From Didymodactylos carnosus (lineage: Eukaryota; Rotifera; Eurotatoria; Philodinida; Philodinidae): DNA of 33,875 nucleotides. Shown here one piece after another: positions 8,372-19,090 of this stretch (the stretch's first letter is position 1; every line of letters begins with the position of its first letter). The notes below the pieces were generated by a model, which saw only the letters and a list, made by a program, of their open reading frames with translations, did not search any database and was not told where the DNA came from. The translations under genes were made by a program, and so were the position numbers. Location: assembly GCA_905250885.1 (NCBI GenBank), contig CAJNOQ010000863.1:5960-39834 (forward strand), given 5' to 3'.

Positions 8372-8846
8372 TGTGCTGAAATAACAAATGGTTAAAGTTA
8401 CTTTTACTCTTTTATCTAATATCCATGAGAACGCATGTGCTCAAATATTTATTTTGAATCAATGACATTACTCATAAAACACAATTATATTCAGTATAAT
8501 ATAAATACTATTTTCTAAGAGAAATATGTTGGAAACGTAAACTTGTAGCAGAATTTTTTTCCGATTTTTACACATGGTTGGATAGAGCACGTCGAACTGA
8601 TTCGGAAAACATTTTTTCTGATTTGATTTTCTGATTTTAAAACATTTTTTTCATGTCAGAAAATTCAAAATACTTGAAGGATCTAAATTTTCGAAAAATG
8701 CTTCAGTTTAAAAAGAAACTCAAAAATCATAACAGATAGACTAACAATTTGGTAGAAAAATTCAGCGTTTTTTTAAAATTATTTTGTAATATTGTTCCAA
8801 TTTGTTCGCCATTTGTTGTTAGCACCACTTCTAAAGGGAATAGATA
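8372..8846. other. AT-rich intergenic sequence
   Basis: No gene or clear repeat seen. Several runs of T and A only. Confidence 0.4.
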
Positions 8847-9588
8847 CTGGATGTCCAAAAATGATTGCTCTTTTCTTTTATTTGCATATACCTCAGTCCA
8901 AAACATGATCAAATTATAATTGATTTTAGAAGATACGCTATTTAATTCTCTACAAAATATATTGAACATTTTTCTATATATTTTAAAAATTTTTCTTGCG
9001 TAAAAAAACGATTTTAGCAAAACTCATCCGAAAAACGAGAAAATTTGACTTTTTCTTCTAAGCACAGTAAAAGTTACTGAAATATTGAAATTGTTTCGTT
9101 CAGATATAAAAGCAGAGTTATTTTTCTTCAAAATAAAACAAATTCTACCTCAAAATATCCGATTTTGGTTGAGTTAGAAAAATTGTCTCAAGCACCCCAA
9201 AACTTCGACTTAAAATGATGATTTTTGGCAGGAAAGAAAAAAGAAAACAAAATTCGCTCCCATCTGCTTTTAATGACAAATAATTTAAAATATTGTTAGT
9301 CAATAAACCTTTTCGAGTGCTACAAATGGCTATCTTCTCCTTTTGTATATCGCAAACAAAATGGAAAAAACTAAATTGAAAAAAATGTTTTTGGGGACTG
9401 AGAAGTATTCGAGATTGCAGATTTACAGTATTTCTTCCATATTCTCTTATTTTTAGTTTGTATAGAAAAATATTCAATATGCTTTTTTGTAAAGAATTAA
9501 ATGGCGCATCTTCTAAAAACAATCCAAATTTGATCATGTTTTGGGCTGAGGTATATCAATAATTTTGGCAATAATTTTGGGACACCGA
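8847..9588. mobile_element. Long-TIR, TA-flanked non-autonomous DNA transposon (~742 bp)
   Basis: About 120 bp at the left (through ~9000) matches the reverse complement of the right end (from ~9437). Shared landmarks include ATACCTCAG.CCAAAACATGA, AGAAGAT.CGC.ATTTAATTC and TATTGAA.ATTTTTCTATA. The outer ends are TGTCCAAAAATGATTGC and the complement TGTCCCAAAATTATTGC, next to TA dinucleotides at 8845-8846 and 9589-9590, as for Tc1/mariner-type insertion. The arms are clearly diverged (roughly three-quarters identical by eye), so the copy is old. The minus-strand open frames inside do not look like transposase. The boundaries are my best estimate. Confidence 0.65.
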
Positions 9589-10505
9589 TAGAACCCACCA
9601 TTGGCATCTTCACTATCTCAGATAATCAAAAGGTGATTACGTTTTTTCATCGTTCAATGTTGTTTTTTAGATGACTTTGTTGTCAATGAGCTGACAAATA
9701 AGAAAGATCATACCTATACAGATCATTTTGCGTATTCGAAAGAAATCATTAGTATTATCCTATTTTAAACAAAACACTTGAGTCAACAAAATTGTAGATT
9801 ATTAGAAGATTTAATCAGAAAAGACGTCTCACCATTAAATTCATTCAAACGTACACGGGGTATATCACGTTGACCCTTTTGTTTCTAGTCCATCAAGGTT
9901 TCGTATTATATACAATTTACTGAGGGTCATTCATATAATTGTCGGAGCACTGAATGATTACATTGCTATTTCAAATGTATCGACTTTTGAGACGGACAAC
10001 GGTTTCTTGATCAAGAATAGTATGATTTTTGCAGCGGTTATGAATTTAATATTCTTTATTTATTATGATACTTTGACCAGTCATCTAATCATCAGACGTA
10101 AATGAGTACAAAAACACTAGAACTTCACATGTTCAAACGACATTACACACACACATTACACGACTCACATAGAGAAAATGTGTAGGTTAAAACAAAGAAC
10201 GAACTATGTTCTTTTTTTATATGAACATTTTTTAATAGATAGTGTTTGTTACTTTGCAGCTGAAACGCGTTTCTCATATTCTTGACTCGTTGTGCCAAAG
10301 TAAGATACTCGAAAGACAACATTTTCAGAAGATCAGAAGTTTTTCCATGTCTGAATGTTTTATTGTTGGAGGGTTCGTCCGAGTTTCGTATCAGTTATTG
10401 TTTTCAGGAACAAAGTCATTAAAACAAGAGTGATTTGTACTTCTATTTACTTCTTGAAACAAATCTGTTCGAAACTATTTAAAATATTTAGAGTAAATAA
10501 AATAC
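9589..10505. other. Intergenic sequence downstream of the TRIM-NHL gene
   Basis: No coding segment recognised. On the minus strand, AATAAA (10359-10364 read in complement) could be the polyadenylation signal of the TRIM-NHL gene; that would place the palindrome at 10506-10818 in its 3' UTR. Confidence 0.4.
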
Positions 10506-10818
10506 ATATCACCGATAAAAAAAATTAAAGTTTGTTTAGAGTTAAAGAAAAGTGCTTTTTCGTATTTAGCACACTTGATAATCTGGAAAACTTTCTATTT
10601 TTAGCGAAGGGTACCGCCAAAAAGTTAAGAAAAATTTTCAAACAAATTGACGCAGAAAAATCCCCGTGGCAAAAGTATACAATTTTGAAAATTTTTCTTA
10701 ATTTTTTGGCGGTACCCTTCGCTAAAAACAGAAAATTTTCCAGGTTATCAAGTGTGCTGAATACGAAAAAGCACTTTTCTTTAACTCTAAACAAACTTTA
10801 ATTTTTTGTCGGTGATAT
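10506..10818. repeat. Near-perfect 313-bp palindrome (foldback element)
   Basis: The left arm (10506-10642) and right arm (about 10684-10818) are inverted copies with roughly seven substitutions and a 2-bp length difference, about 95% identical, around a 41-bp spacer. Landmarks are ATATCACCGA at the ends, GTTTAGAGTTAAAGAAAAG and GCGAAGGGTACCGCC. Identical 89-codon open frames on both strands are a result of the symmetry. If the TA pairs at 10507-10508 and 10816-10817 are the target duplication, this is a TA-inserting MITE of 307 bp. Its end is 45 bp beyond the stop codon of the minus-strand TRIM-NHL gene. Confidence 0.9.
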
Positions 10819-10863
10819 GACCAATTGCCTATATACGATGACAGTCCATTTCGTTATATGTCA

Positions 10864-13365
10864 TTACTGGAGTACACCAGAAAAATGAAAAATGCTATGT
10901 TTTTCTGTGTCTGTTACATATAGACTATCGTCAACAAACAATATTCCCACTGGTCGGTTGAACATTTCATGCCGTAATTCTCCACGATATTCTCCATCGG
11001 GTGTAAAAACAAAAATTGATTTTGCATGTGATGAAACAACAAATAACAAATCTCGAACATATTGAATTACACGTGGTGCATCAATACGCAATCCTAGCGA
11101 TGAATCGGGTATTACTTGAAGAGCTTCACCTTGTTTGGTTAACATAATAACACAACTTTTACCAGCACATGTAACGTATAGTGTATCATTATAGGAACAA
11201 ACATATCGTGGTGAACTTTCTGGACCTGTCGTAAAATCTCTGTTCCATTTATAATCTTTTGAAAATACAACTAAACGATCATTATGTGTATCACATACAG
11301 TTATTTCATCTTGTTCATCAATTGTTATACCAGTCGGCCCGTTAAATGCCTAAAACTCACGTCTTCAGCAATATAAAAAATAAAAATAAAAATCATTCTC
11401 ACATTTCGTGCTCTGCCTGGTTTGTTACTTCCAATAACATCGATTTTACGAAAATCTTCATCTAGTATAATTAATTTATGATTATCAGTTATTAAATAAC
11501 GTTTATCACGACTAACGGCAACGTCTCGTGGTTCACGGAAACCAATGATGGTTCGAACATGATTAAAATCACGTGTTAAAATTTGTAAACGATTATTTTC
11601 CACTTCAGCGATAACCAAATGACCATCACCATTCACTGTTAACCCTGAGGGACCTAGATGACAAAAATAAATTCTATCAGAATTCCTAATGGAAACTATA
11701 AATCTGAAATTCCTTGAAGGTGCTCAGCTTATCATCAAGGATCACTTTTGCTTTGTGAGATTATTGTACCTTCCCATAATTTCTATGAACGTCATGAAGA
11801 AAGAGAAGACTAACAAAACTGCTGTTGGCTGCCATATGGCATCTTTTCTCACTCTTCATCTATTTCTTCGGAATAATGAATGAATTGTTTCACAAAAATA
11901 TTGGGTTCTGAGCGTAATAACTGATTCTATACTGATTCTTACCTTTAAATTCTAACTTGGCACTCCCTTCTTGACCAATAATCTCCATTTTGCCTGTTCT
12001 TGCTACAATAATGAGGCACCATTTTTTTAAGATAAAATTAAGGTTAAAATACTGAAACATGTTTCGGTGTACATGCCTGATGCGATAGCTGCCAATTTAC
12101 CATCTCCGGCTGCTGTTGAAGCACCATGAGCAACAGTTAGCGGTCGATCAAGAAAAAGCGAACCAGCTAATTCATCGCCAATTTGACAGGTTGATGCAAT
12201 AAATTCTATTGTCGGTGTTGATTCAATCAAATCCTTAGCCAAAGCAGGTAAACGTTTTTTTGGTTCTATACATTGCTGTTTAACACGCAATAGTACTTCA
12301 GTTTGAACATTAACATCGGTCAGTAAATAACGTGTATCGTCAACAAACTTCTAAAATAGCCGACAAATTGAATAGAATTTACTATAATTATGTTAAACTT
12401 ACATCAATGGCCTGTATTTCTGTATGTAATCGACTAACGCATCGTGCCAAATCTGATTGTCGTCTATCATGAAATTCTTGTATTTTTTGACATAAACGTT
12501 CATTAACCATTTTTAAATTTTTTTGCATTTCATCAAAACGCTTATTTGTTGTTTGAAATGCTTCGTCACAACGATCACGAAAATCACCACTTGAGTCATT
12601 GAGATCACGTTTTAAATCTTGCGATTGTTTTACTAAATCACCAATTTCACGTGTTATCTCTTGTATAACTTCTTGACGATGTGTTTCCAAACAAGTAACA
12701 CATGCCGATCGAGTACAATGAGCGCATGATGTTATCGATGGAAGAGCATTACATATTTTACATTGAGTGTTTTGAACAATATCAATTTTTCGAATATGCA
12801 ACAATTGCATTAATGCAACATTTTGAGATAATAACTCAGGATTAACTATTGTATGTTTAGTAGGACACATCGGACAAGCCATTGTTGTACTTTCTAACAT
12901 TTCATGTCGGATACAATCGATACAAAACGTATGACCGCATGGTAGAATGCTGAAATTCATACATCATATCCCTGATTTAAGATTAGATCTCAAAAATATT
13001 TTGGGAAAGAGCAGTAATTGAGTGAAGGATCTGTATACACAGAGAACTCTAATCTTGTCATCATTCAAGTGAACCTAGAGCAAAATATGCGAGAAGAGAA
13101 TTTGTAATAATTCCGTCTGTAAATAAAGAGCATCATTCATTCAGCAGAACAAAAGTGTCGTATTCAAGAATTAATGCTACAAGGAAGAAATGATCTGACG
13201 TTTCATCAGATTAGCAACATTAATTTTCTCTTCTTTCTTTGATATTGTTGTATCATAAAATCTTAATATTATAAATAATTACCGCGGATCTTTATACGTT
13301 CGATTACAAAGCGAACAACTTGTAACTTGTCGAATATATTCGAAACTACAGACAGCTTGTGTCAT
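10864..13365 (-). CDS. TRIM-NHL protein (RING, B-box, coiled coil, six NHL repeats)
   Basis: Six minus-strand exons: 13365-13283, 12949-12403, 12350-12077, 12002-11943, 11653-11403 and 11349-10864, giving 566 residues. The RING finger uses Cys17, Cys20, Cys32, His34, Cys37, Cys40, Cys53 and Cys56 and is joined across intron 1 (YKDP/RILPCGHTFC). A B-box-like zinc site follows (Cys91, Cys94, Cys103, Cys106, Cys111, Cys114, His118), then a helical coiled-coil region (about 120-260) and six NHL blades from about residue 323 (GPSGLTVNGDGHLVIAEVEN first; PVGILFVDDSLYVTD last). This is the layout of TRIM2/3/32/71 and Brat-like E3 ubiquitin ligases, in which the propeller binds RNA or protein. Introns are 333, 52, 74, 289 and 53 bp. 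Intron 3 fits best with a GC donor (CAG/GCATGT), since the nearby GT sites give the wrong frame or a poor match. It lacks the filamin domain of TRIM2/3/71. Orthology within the family is not decided. Confidence 0.88.
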
Positions 13366-14800
13366 TGTGATTGTTTTTGATATTAATTGCTAAGAAAATA
13401 AATCAAACGAAATAGATTGATATTTTTTAAAAATAATTAATTTGACATATACTTTTATTTGATAAAACAAGTGGGAAAGAAACGCGTGTCGAAGTTGACA
13501 ACCAAATGGTTAGGATTGAGAAGAGTTAAAATTTATTAGGGATAACGAAAGTGTATTGATCAACTAATGGCGCTAAAGTACTGACGTAGTATAATATTTA
13601 ACTAGATAGAAACGTTTTCTCGTCTCTAAATTTTCCACGACATAGATGACATTTTGAAGACTTAGCCTCCGAGACAGCAGCCAGAGATCGGGATTGTTCC
13701 ATGTTGTGGGGATGTTAAAGGAAAATACCGTAACGGAGTCACGTTTTCGAGATTTTAATTCAAAAGTGAGATATACGTGTTTTATTCCAAAAACCCGGAA
13801 ATCGTTCGGGACCTTTCTAGAAATCTTTGTCTGTAGAAAAAAATAAGACCTAACTTGAAAATCCGACTCAGTTACATTGCTCCCACAGATTATACTTTTA
13901 ATTAAAAAAAGGAATTATTAATTTCTGATGCAAGGTTTAGGAGAAATCTTTGTAACCATGATAGTGGCTGAGAAAAACACAAAATACTTTTTACTTTGTT
14001 TTTCCATCAGGTACTAGAGATTCATCAATATATAGATAAATATTATGAAAGTTTTCTATAGGTTACCAATCACGAAGAATCTAATGGACACATGATCTGT
14101 CACGTATCACATATATTTTATCATCTATGGATACCATCTACACTAAAAAACGACTTTTTCCTGAGATAAGAGATGGTCTATACATTTTCAGTGATGGTGG
14201 ACTAATACTAACAAATATTACTCCTACATAGCTCTGCATATATGCATTATACTCAACATGGTAGATGACGTATAAAAAGATCTCTGACATACTTTTTTAC
14301 TTTAAATCGGAAAAAAAGTATACAAATTTTTTTTGGGAAGGACCTCCAGAAAACTCCCTAAAAAGTTTTTAAAAATCATTTCTAGGAAGAACAAAATTAA
14401 CTCATTCGATACAGGACACATTGGGCTATTTAATCATGTATTTATCTCAAAATTGATATTTTTGAGTGAAAATTGATGTTTTTAGGGGCGGGAGGGGGAG
14501 AAGCGTTAAATTGATTACAAAAATCAGAAGAGTCTCTCAAAGCTCAAAGATAGCAGCAGGAAGTTCCACGTTTTAAAAGTCTGTTCCTGTTATGCCTTGC
14601 GTGTTTAACGTGTTGTTCTGCATTTTCTTATTTTGTTCTAAATCAGTGGCAGCTAATCACATTATCTTCTTTTTCAATAGAATCGTAATCAATGAAATTT
14701 AATCTATCAGTTAAATAAAGGTAAGAAATTTTATTGCTTTTGTCTCATTTTCGGGGATATCTTTTCTTTTTCTTTTTTTGTTTCGTTATAAAAAAATAAA

Positions 14801-14843
14801 TTCTTCTTTCTCTCTTTCTCTCACTCTCTCTCTCACTCTTTTT
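14801..14843. repeat. CT-rich microsatellite
   Basis: Imperfect run of CT and TTC units on the + strand (TCTCTCTTTCTCTCACTCTC type), preceded by further T-rich sequence. Confidence 0.85.
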
Positions 14844-16414
14844 CTATACAGTCTATACATAGTCATATATACTACATTTGTCTTTTGCGTATCTTGAACA
14901 CACGTTCATCGAAATTTTTGTATTACAGCTTATATTGATCGGAAATAAAAAATTTACAAATTTTCATGTAAGTAGTATTATTAATACCATTAAAAAATAA
15001 ATCCAACTTTGACGAATGTGTTCCTATGTTTTTAATGTCGGTTAGAAAAAGTTTCATGTAATTCTTGAAGTTATTAAGATATTAAATTTGCAAAATCATT
15101 ATTTTTGAAATGTACATAAAGCTTATTTCTTGTCAGTTAGACACGATTGACCGTCTAAATGATTATAGTTAGTAAATCAGTTTATTTGAACGATGTACAC
15201 ATAAGTCTGAAACGTAATGTTGACCTAGAAATTTTTTTAAATGTATTTAACTAGAAACGTATATTTTAAGAATCCAAATATCAAATAGAAATCACCTTGG
15301 AGATTTTATTCTGTTCTGATATCAATATAAAGCAAAAATTGGCACTAGCTACATCATGAATTTGTACAAACGTTGAGCACGAAAAGAATATATTCAGCAA
15401 CTATATAGAAAGAAAAAGAAAAATATGCAAATAAAAGCTTATGTAATATTATTTCTAAAGTTGAGATTGACCTTTTTTTTTTTATATATACAAACGCTTA
15501 TTGCGTACAAAGAGAGCATTACGTGTTGTGTATGTACAAGTAAAAATATGCATATACATGATACAATCCATGTTAATTGCTTTTCAGTGGACAAAATGAA
15601 TTTTGATGATTTTTTTTATAAATTCTTATTTACTATATGCTTGAAATGATGTCAAAAATTGCTGAACATTCTATATCTGTTATGTATATTGACAGAAATA
15701 AAAGATCACGTTTTGTCAGGTCAAGGACGATAATTTTATTCTTTGAATAAAAATGTGTTAATCATCAGAAGAAAATAGACACACCATATGTAAATCTCCT
15801 ACAATTTCCTCGATTTCAATGTAAAGATCCATAAAGAAGATTCTGTTCATTTGTACGACAAGTTTCATTTTTAGTAAGAGAAACTAATAATGAAAGCAGC
15901 TGTAGTCCACTTCATATACTACGCTAGTGAATTTATTTAATATAATGAGTTCTCAAAAATAATTGAAGAGTTTAAGCAGAGTAATTAGTCCCTTCTCTCA
16001 TCATTGTTTAGTATTGCATAATAGTCGATAATTTATAGGAAATTCTACAACAATTATGTTGTTAAACGAAAAGAACACATCATGTAGGCTTAGAAAAACG
16101 AACTAGGAATATATATGAGTTCTAAATATTTATGACTTTTTTACAAGTACTCGTTGCATTAATCTTGCTGAGTATTAATTTGCGTACTTATTCTTCAGTA
16201 CATTTACTAAATTACTTATGACAGAACTCAAAATTATAAAATTAAAAAGATTCCATTGCTATTTAATGTCTTTTTTTTCTTTCCGGCAAGTGACAATTTT
16301 TATTAAAACATGTGCAGGTAGATTCTAACGTGGGATATACAGGTGTTAGGCTTTTTCTTGTTAAAAAATGTATTTATTGATTATAGAATACTATAACTCA
16401 TTATTGCAAATAAA

Positions 16415-16438
16415 CTCTCTCTCTCTCTCTGTCTCTCA
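16415..16438. repeat. (CT)n microsatellite
   Basis: CT repeated about twelve times with one G interruption. Confidence 0.85.
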
Positions 16439-17144
16439 CCTAAAAAGATTATAAATAAATATAAGATGTTTCTGGATTTCTGTTACATCCGTTTTTGCAA
16501 ATAGAACAGCATGCCAAATGGTAGATATTTTGCGTCTTAAAAACTCTTATGTAGAACACGTTAAAGTATGGACATTTCAATCCGAAAGAAAAGCCGTTTT
16601 ATTCATTAGATCGAAAGCCGAGTCCGGCGTCAAAAATCTTTTTTTTTCACTTAGTCCTAAAGGAGATCATCTATAGTGCGGTAATATTTGATAGTCTCCT
16701 TTTCATTTTGCACCACCTATTGAAACTTCAGTTTTTTTGCGCGAAAAAATCGATTATTTTTTCATTACAATTTATCCCTTTCGAAAAAAAATCAATTGTA
16801 ACATCTTGTTAACAAAATATTTTTTTTGGACCGAAAAATTCCTTTGAAGTGTCTTCAAATAATGTCTTATAAAACAATCAATTGTTTAGTTGAAACTGCG
16901 TTACTAAGGGATCAGACTTGATTTAGCATATTTAAGAAAATTGTCGGTATTGACAGAAAAACTACGAGGACAGACATAAAGAAATGAATACGAATAAAAA
17001 ATTTTGGTGGAGGAACAAAACTATGTAACAGGAAGAAAGAAAACATTCAACTGACTCTCCATTACCTTTCCCAGAGGCTTCCCCACTAAGGTAGCTGTGA
17101 TGGTATCTCAATATTTGAGGCGAGTTTGGGTCGTAATTGCTTCT

Positions 17145-17197
17145 AGAGAACTGATTTTCTATCGCAGATAGAGAGAACTGATTTTCTATCGCAGATA
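17145..17197 (+). repeat. Tandem duplication of a 27-bp unit
   Basis: AGAGAACTGATTTTCTATCG followed by CAGATAG occurs twice in direct succession with a 27-bp period and essentially no differences; a third partial unit (GAGAGAA) follows. The unit itself contains a small palindrome, CTATC..GATAG. Confidence 0.85.
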
Positions 17198-17791
17198 GAG
17201 AGAATCGTGAAAAATACTAACATTAAAAATAACATCATGAACAAACTAGTAAATACGCATGATTTGTCAAGCCGTGACCAAGTCATGATCAATCTACAGA
17301 ATGCTGGATACTTTTGTGCAGTACAGTATAGCATTTTTAAATTCTTTTTCTTGACTTATTCTGTGTGAGTTTTTTGAACTTCTTATACGAAAAGTGACTA
17401 CAAAAGACAATAACATAATAAAATAGATAAGCAGGGTAATATTATTTGCTGAGTGCATCACCTGTATTTCAGAGTGTCACTTCTTTAATACTTGCAAACG
17501 AAAAAATGTTTGTTATCCACATATAAAAGCATGTAATCGGCTCAATTATAAATTATATTTGATTTATAAATTATATAAAAATTGATTTACTTTCTTCATA
17601 TTTTGGTCTAATATGACAATAAACTATACTTATATTCCTGAACAATGGTGCTTGCACCTCCAAGCATGCAAGAACTTCAATATAGTGAAAAAGTTCAAAA
17701 TCCTTGACAATGGAGAGATTGATATCAAACACGAAATGATGGAGAAAAAATGTTGACACTGTCCGCTGGAATAGTAACGTTATCCCTAAAG

Positions 17792-18054
17792 CAGTGTTTC
17801 TAACAGAATTCAGTCGTTTTTTCTGTTTTTTTTACTTTGCAGATATAGACAATTACAAATAGAGAAAAACATCACTGATCTTGTATAATAAGAAAAAAGT
17901 CTCTTTTCTTATCTGAATACCCACTCAAAGACAGTTAAAAAGTACACTGTACGCTATGCTTTCCTCAGCAAAGCGTAAAACAGAGCGTATTTTTAAACTT
18001 CGAAGCGTATGTACGCTTTGATACAGTGAGTATAGTTTGCTATTAGAAACACTG
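17792..18054. mobile_element. hAT-type MITE (263 bp) with perfect 8-bp target duplication
   Basis: Flanked by CCCTAAAG at 17784-17791 and 18055-18062, a perfect 8-bp duplication. Termini are CAGTGTTTCTAA and the complement TTAGAAACACTG, a 12-bp perfect terminal inverted repeat starting with the CAGTG typical of hAT elements. There is no coding capacity; the middle holds several GCGTA/TACGC motifs. A transposase from a full-length relative would have been needed to move it. Confidence 0.88.
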
Positions 18055-18261
18055 CCCTAAAGTCATAACAAACACGCACAGTAAGGTGCCATTAAAGTGA
18101 TCAATCTTTAGGAGTACTGCCATATAATAAGGAGACACTATCAATACAACAATATATGCAAAGTGGTTTTGAACGACTATTTTAAGAATGCCTTTTGTAA
18201 TTGATACATTGAGCATTTAAGATAATAAGAGGTCTTTGATACATGGTCGAGATAAATGATA

Positions 18262-18383
18262 GGACCAAACCAAGACATCCATACATTTCTATCTATAAAC
18301 GCTACAACCGACGGAAAATTTCGAAATTTCACGTTGATAGTAGAGATTTATGGATAAAATCTATGGATGCTTTGGTTTGACCA
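18262..18383. mobile_element. Small foldback element (122 bp), TA-flanked
   Basis: Left end GGACCAAACCAAGACATCC pairs with the right end, whose complement is TGGTCAAACCAAAGCATCC (17 of 22 terminal positions by eye). TA dinucleotides flank both ends (18260-18261, 18384-18385), as in Tc1/mariner-type MITEs. Non-coding. Confidence 0.6.
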
Positions 18384-18387
18384 TACA

Positions 18388-18522
18388 CACTGCCAGAAAA
18401 GAATACACTTTAAATATATAAAGAACACACTTCAAGTATGCCAAACTTGCATTGAGGCACAGTCAGAACATACTTCATCCGCATTCTTTCTATATATTTA
18501 AAGTGTTTCCTTTTTGACTGTT
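18388..18522. mobile_element. Small foldback element (~135 bp)
   Basis: ACACTTTAAATATATAAAGAA near the left end is matched in inverted form by TTCTATATATTTAAAGTGT near the right end, with weaker pairing outward to CACTGCCAGAAAAG on the left and CTTTTTGACTGTT on the right. No target duplication was identified. Confidence 0.55.
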
Positions 18523-18756
18523 CTTTCCTTTAAGGTTTGAACTTTGTCCAATCAGAATTAATATGCTGCCTCCGTGTTGTTGCTACTTACCATGAATTTT
18601 TGTGTTCTCTAAATTTAAATTTCTTGTTGAAAGCAAACTCAAAAGTTTTGCCCAAAATCTTCGATAATTTTATAAAATTTTTTTCCACGCTTATTTTCTG
18701 AGTGTAGGGAAGCCACTGATATTGCTTTGGCCTTTTGGTTCTAAAAACATATCGGT

Positions 18757-18914
18757 TGCCCCTTTTTTTACTGAGTAAACTGAACTGAAGATTGTTCCTT
18801 TTTTTACTGAGAAACTGAATTGAACTGAACTGAGTTTCTGAGTCACCAGAGCGTAATTTTTTTCTATCACCCAATCAGAAAAGATCAGTAAAATCAGTTT
18901 CTCAGTAAAAAAGG
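18757..18914. repeat. Inverted repeat with TTTTTTACTGAG arms
   Basis: Left sequence CCCCTTTTTTTACTGAGTAA, with a second left copy at about 18797 (CCTTTTTTTACTGAGAAACTG), faces the right sequence CAGTTTCTCAGTAAAAAAGG ending at 18914. An ACTGAAC-rich stretch lies between. The 95-codon minus-strand open frame across it is not protein-like. Confidence 0.6.
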
Positions 18915-19090
18915 GTCATGGGAAACTAAAATCACTTCGTTCTAAAATCACTTTTCACCATTGAACATTTTCTAACTTTAGTCTCCACGTCACGATAGAT
19001 CTGCTGAACGATAAATCATGGACTGCTTCTGATTGGTCGAAAATCGTGGATGCTACTGTAAAATCATAAGTGATTTTAGCTTTCCATGAC
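18915..19090. mobile_element. Small foldback element (176 bp)
   Basis: GTCATGGGAAACTAAAATCA at the left end is repeated in inverted form at the right end (complement GTCATGGAAAGCTAAAATCA): 23-bp arms with about two or three differences. It directly abuts the preceding inverted repeat. No target duplication was identified. Confidence 0.65.

Larger units (their letters stand above)
13366..17783. other. Gene desert, first part
   Basis: AT-rich and without a supported gene. It must hold the promoter of the minus-strand TRIM-NHL gene near 13366. Visible items are a CT-rich microsatellite at 14801-14843, a CT run at 16415-16438, a G-rich stretch GGGGCGGGAGGGGG at 14485-14498, a copy of AGTACTCGTTGCATTA near 16146, and a 27-bp tandem duplication near 17145. 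The open frames here are short and not protein-like. Confidence 0.5.

Noticed and set aside
8727-9537. Two minus-strand frames of 97 and 130 codons
   Set aside because: They lie within the arms and interior of the inverted-repeat element, share residues only because of the repeat, and have no transposase motifs.
10525-10801. Identical 89-codon open frames on both strands
   Set aside because: They are a direct result of the palindrome's symmetry; the translation has no family features and the region is a foldback repeat.
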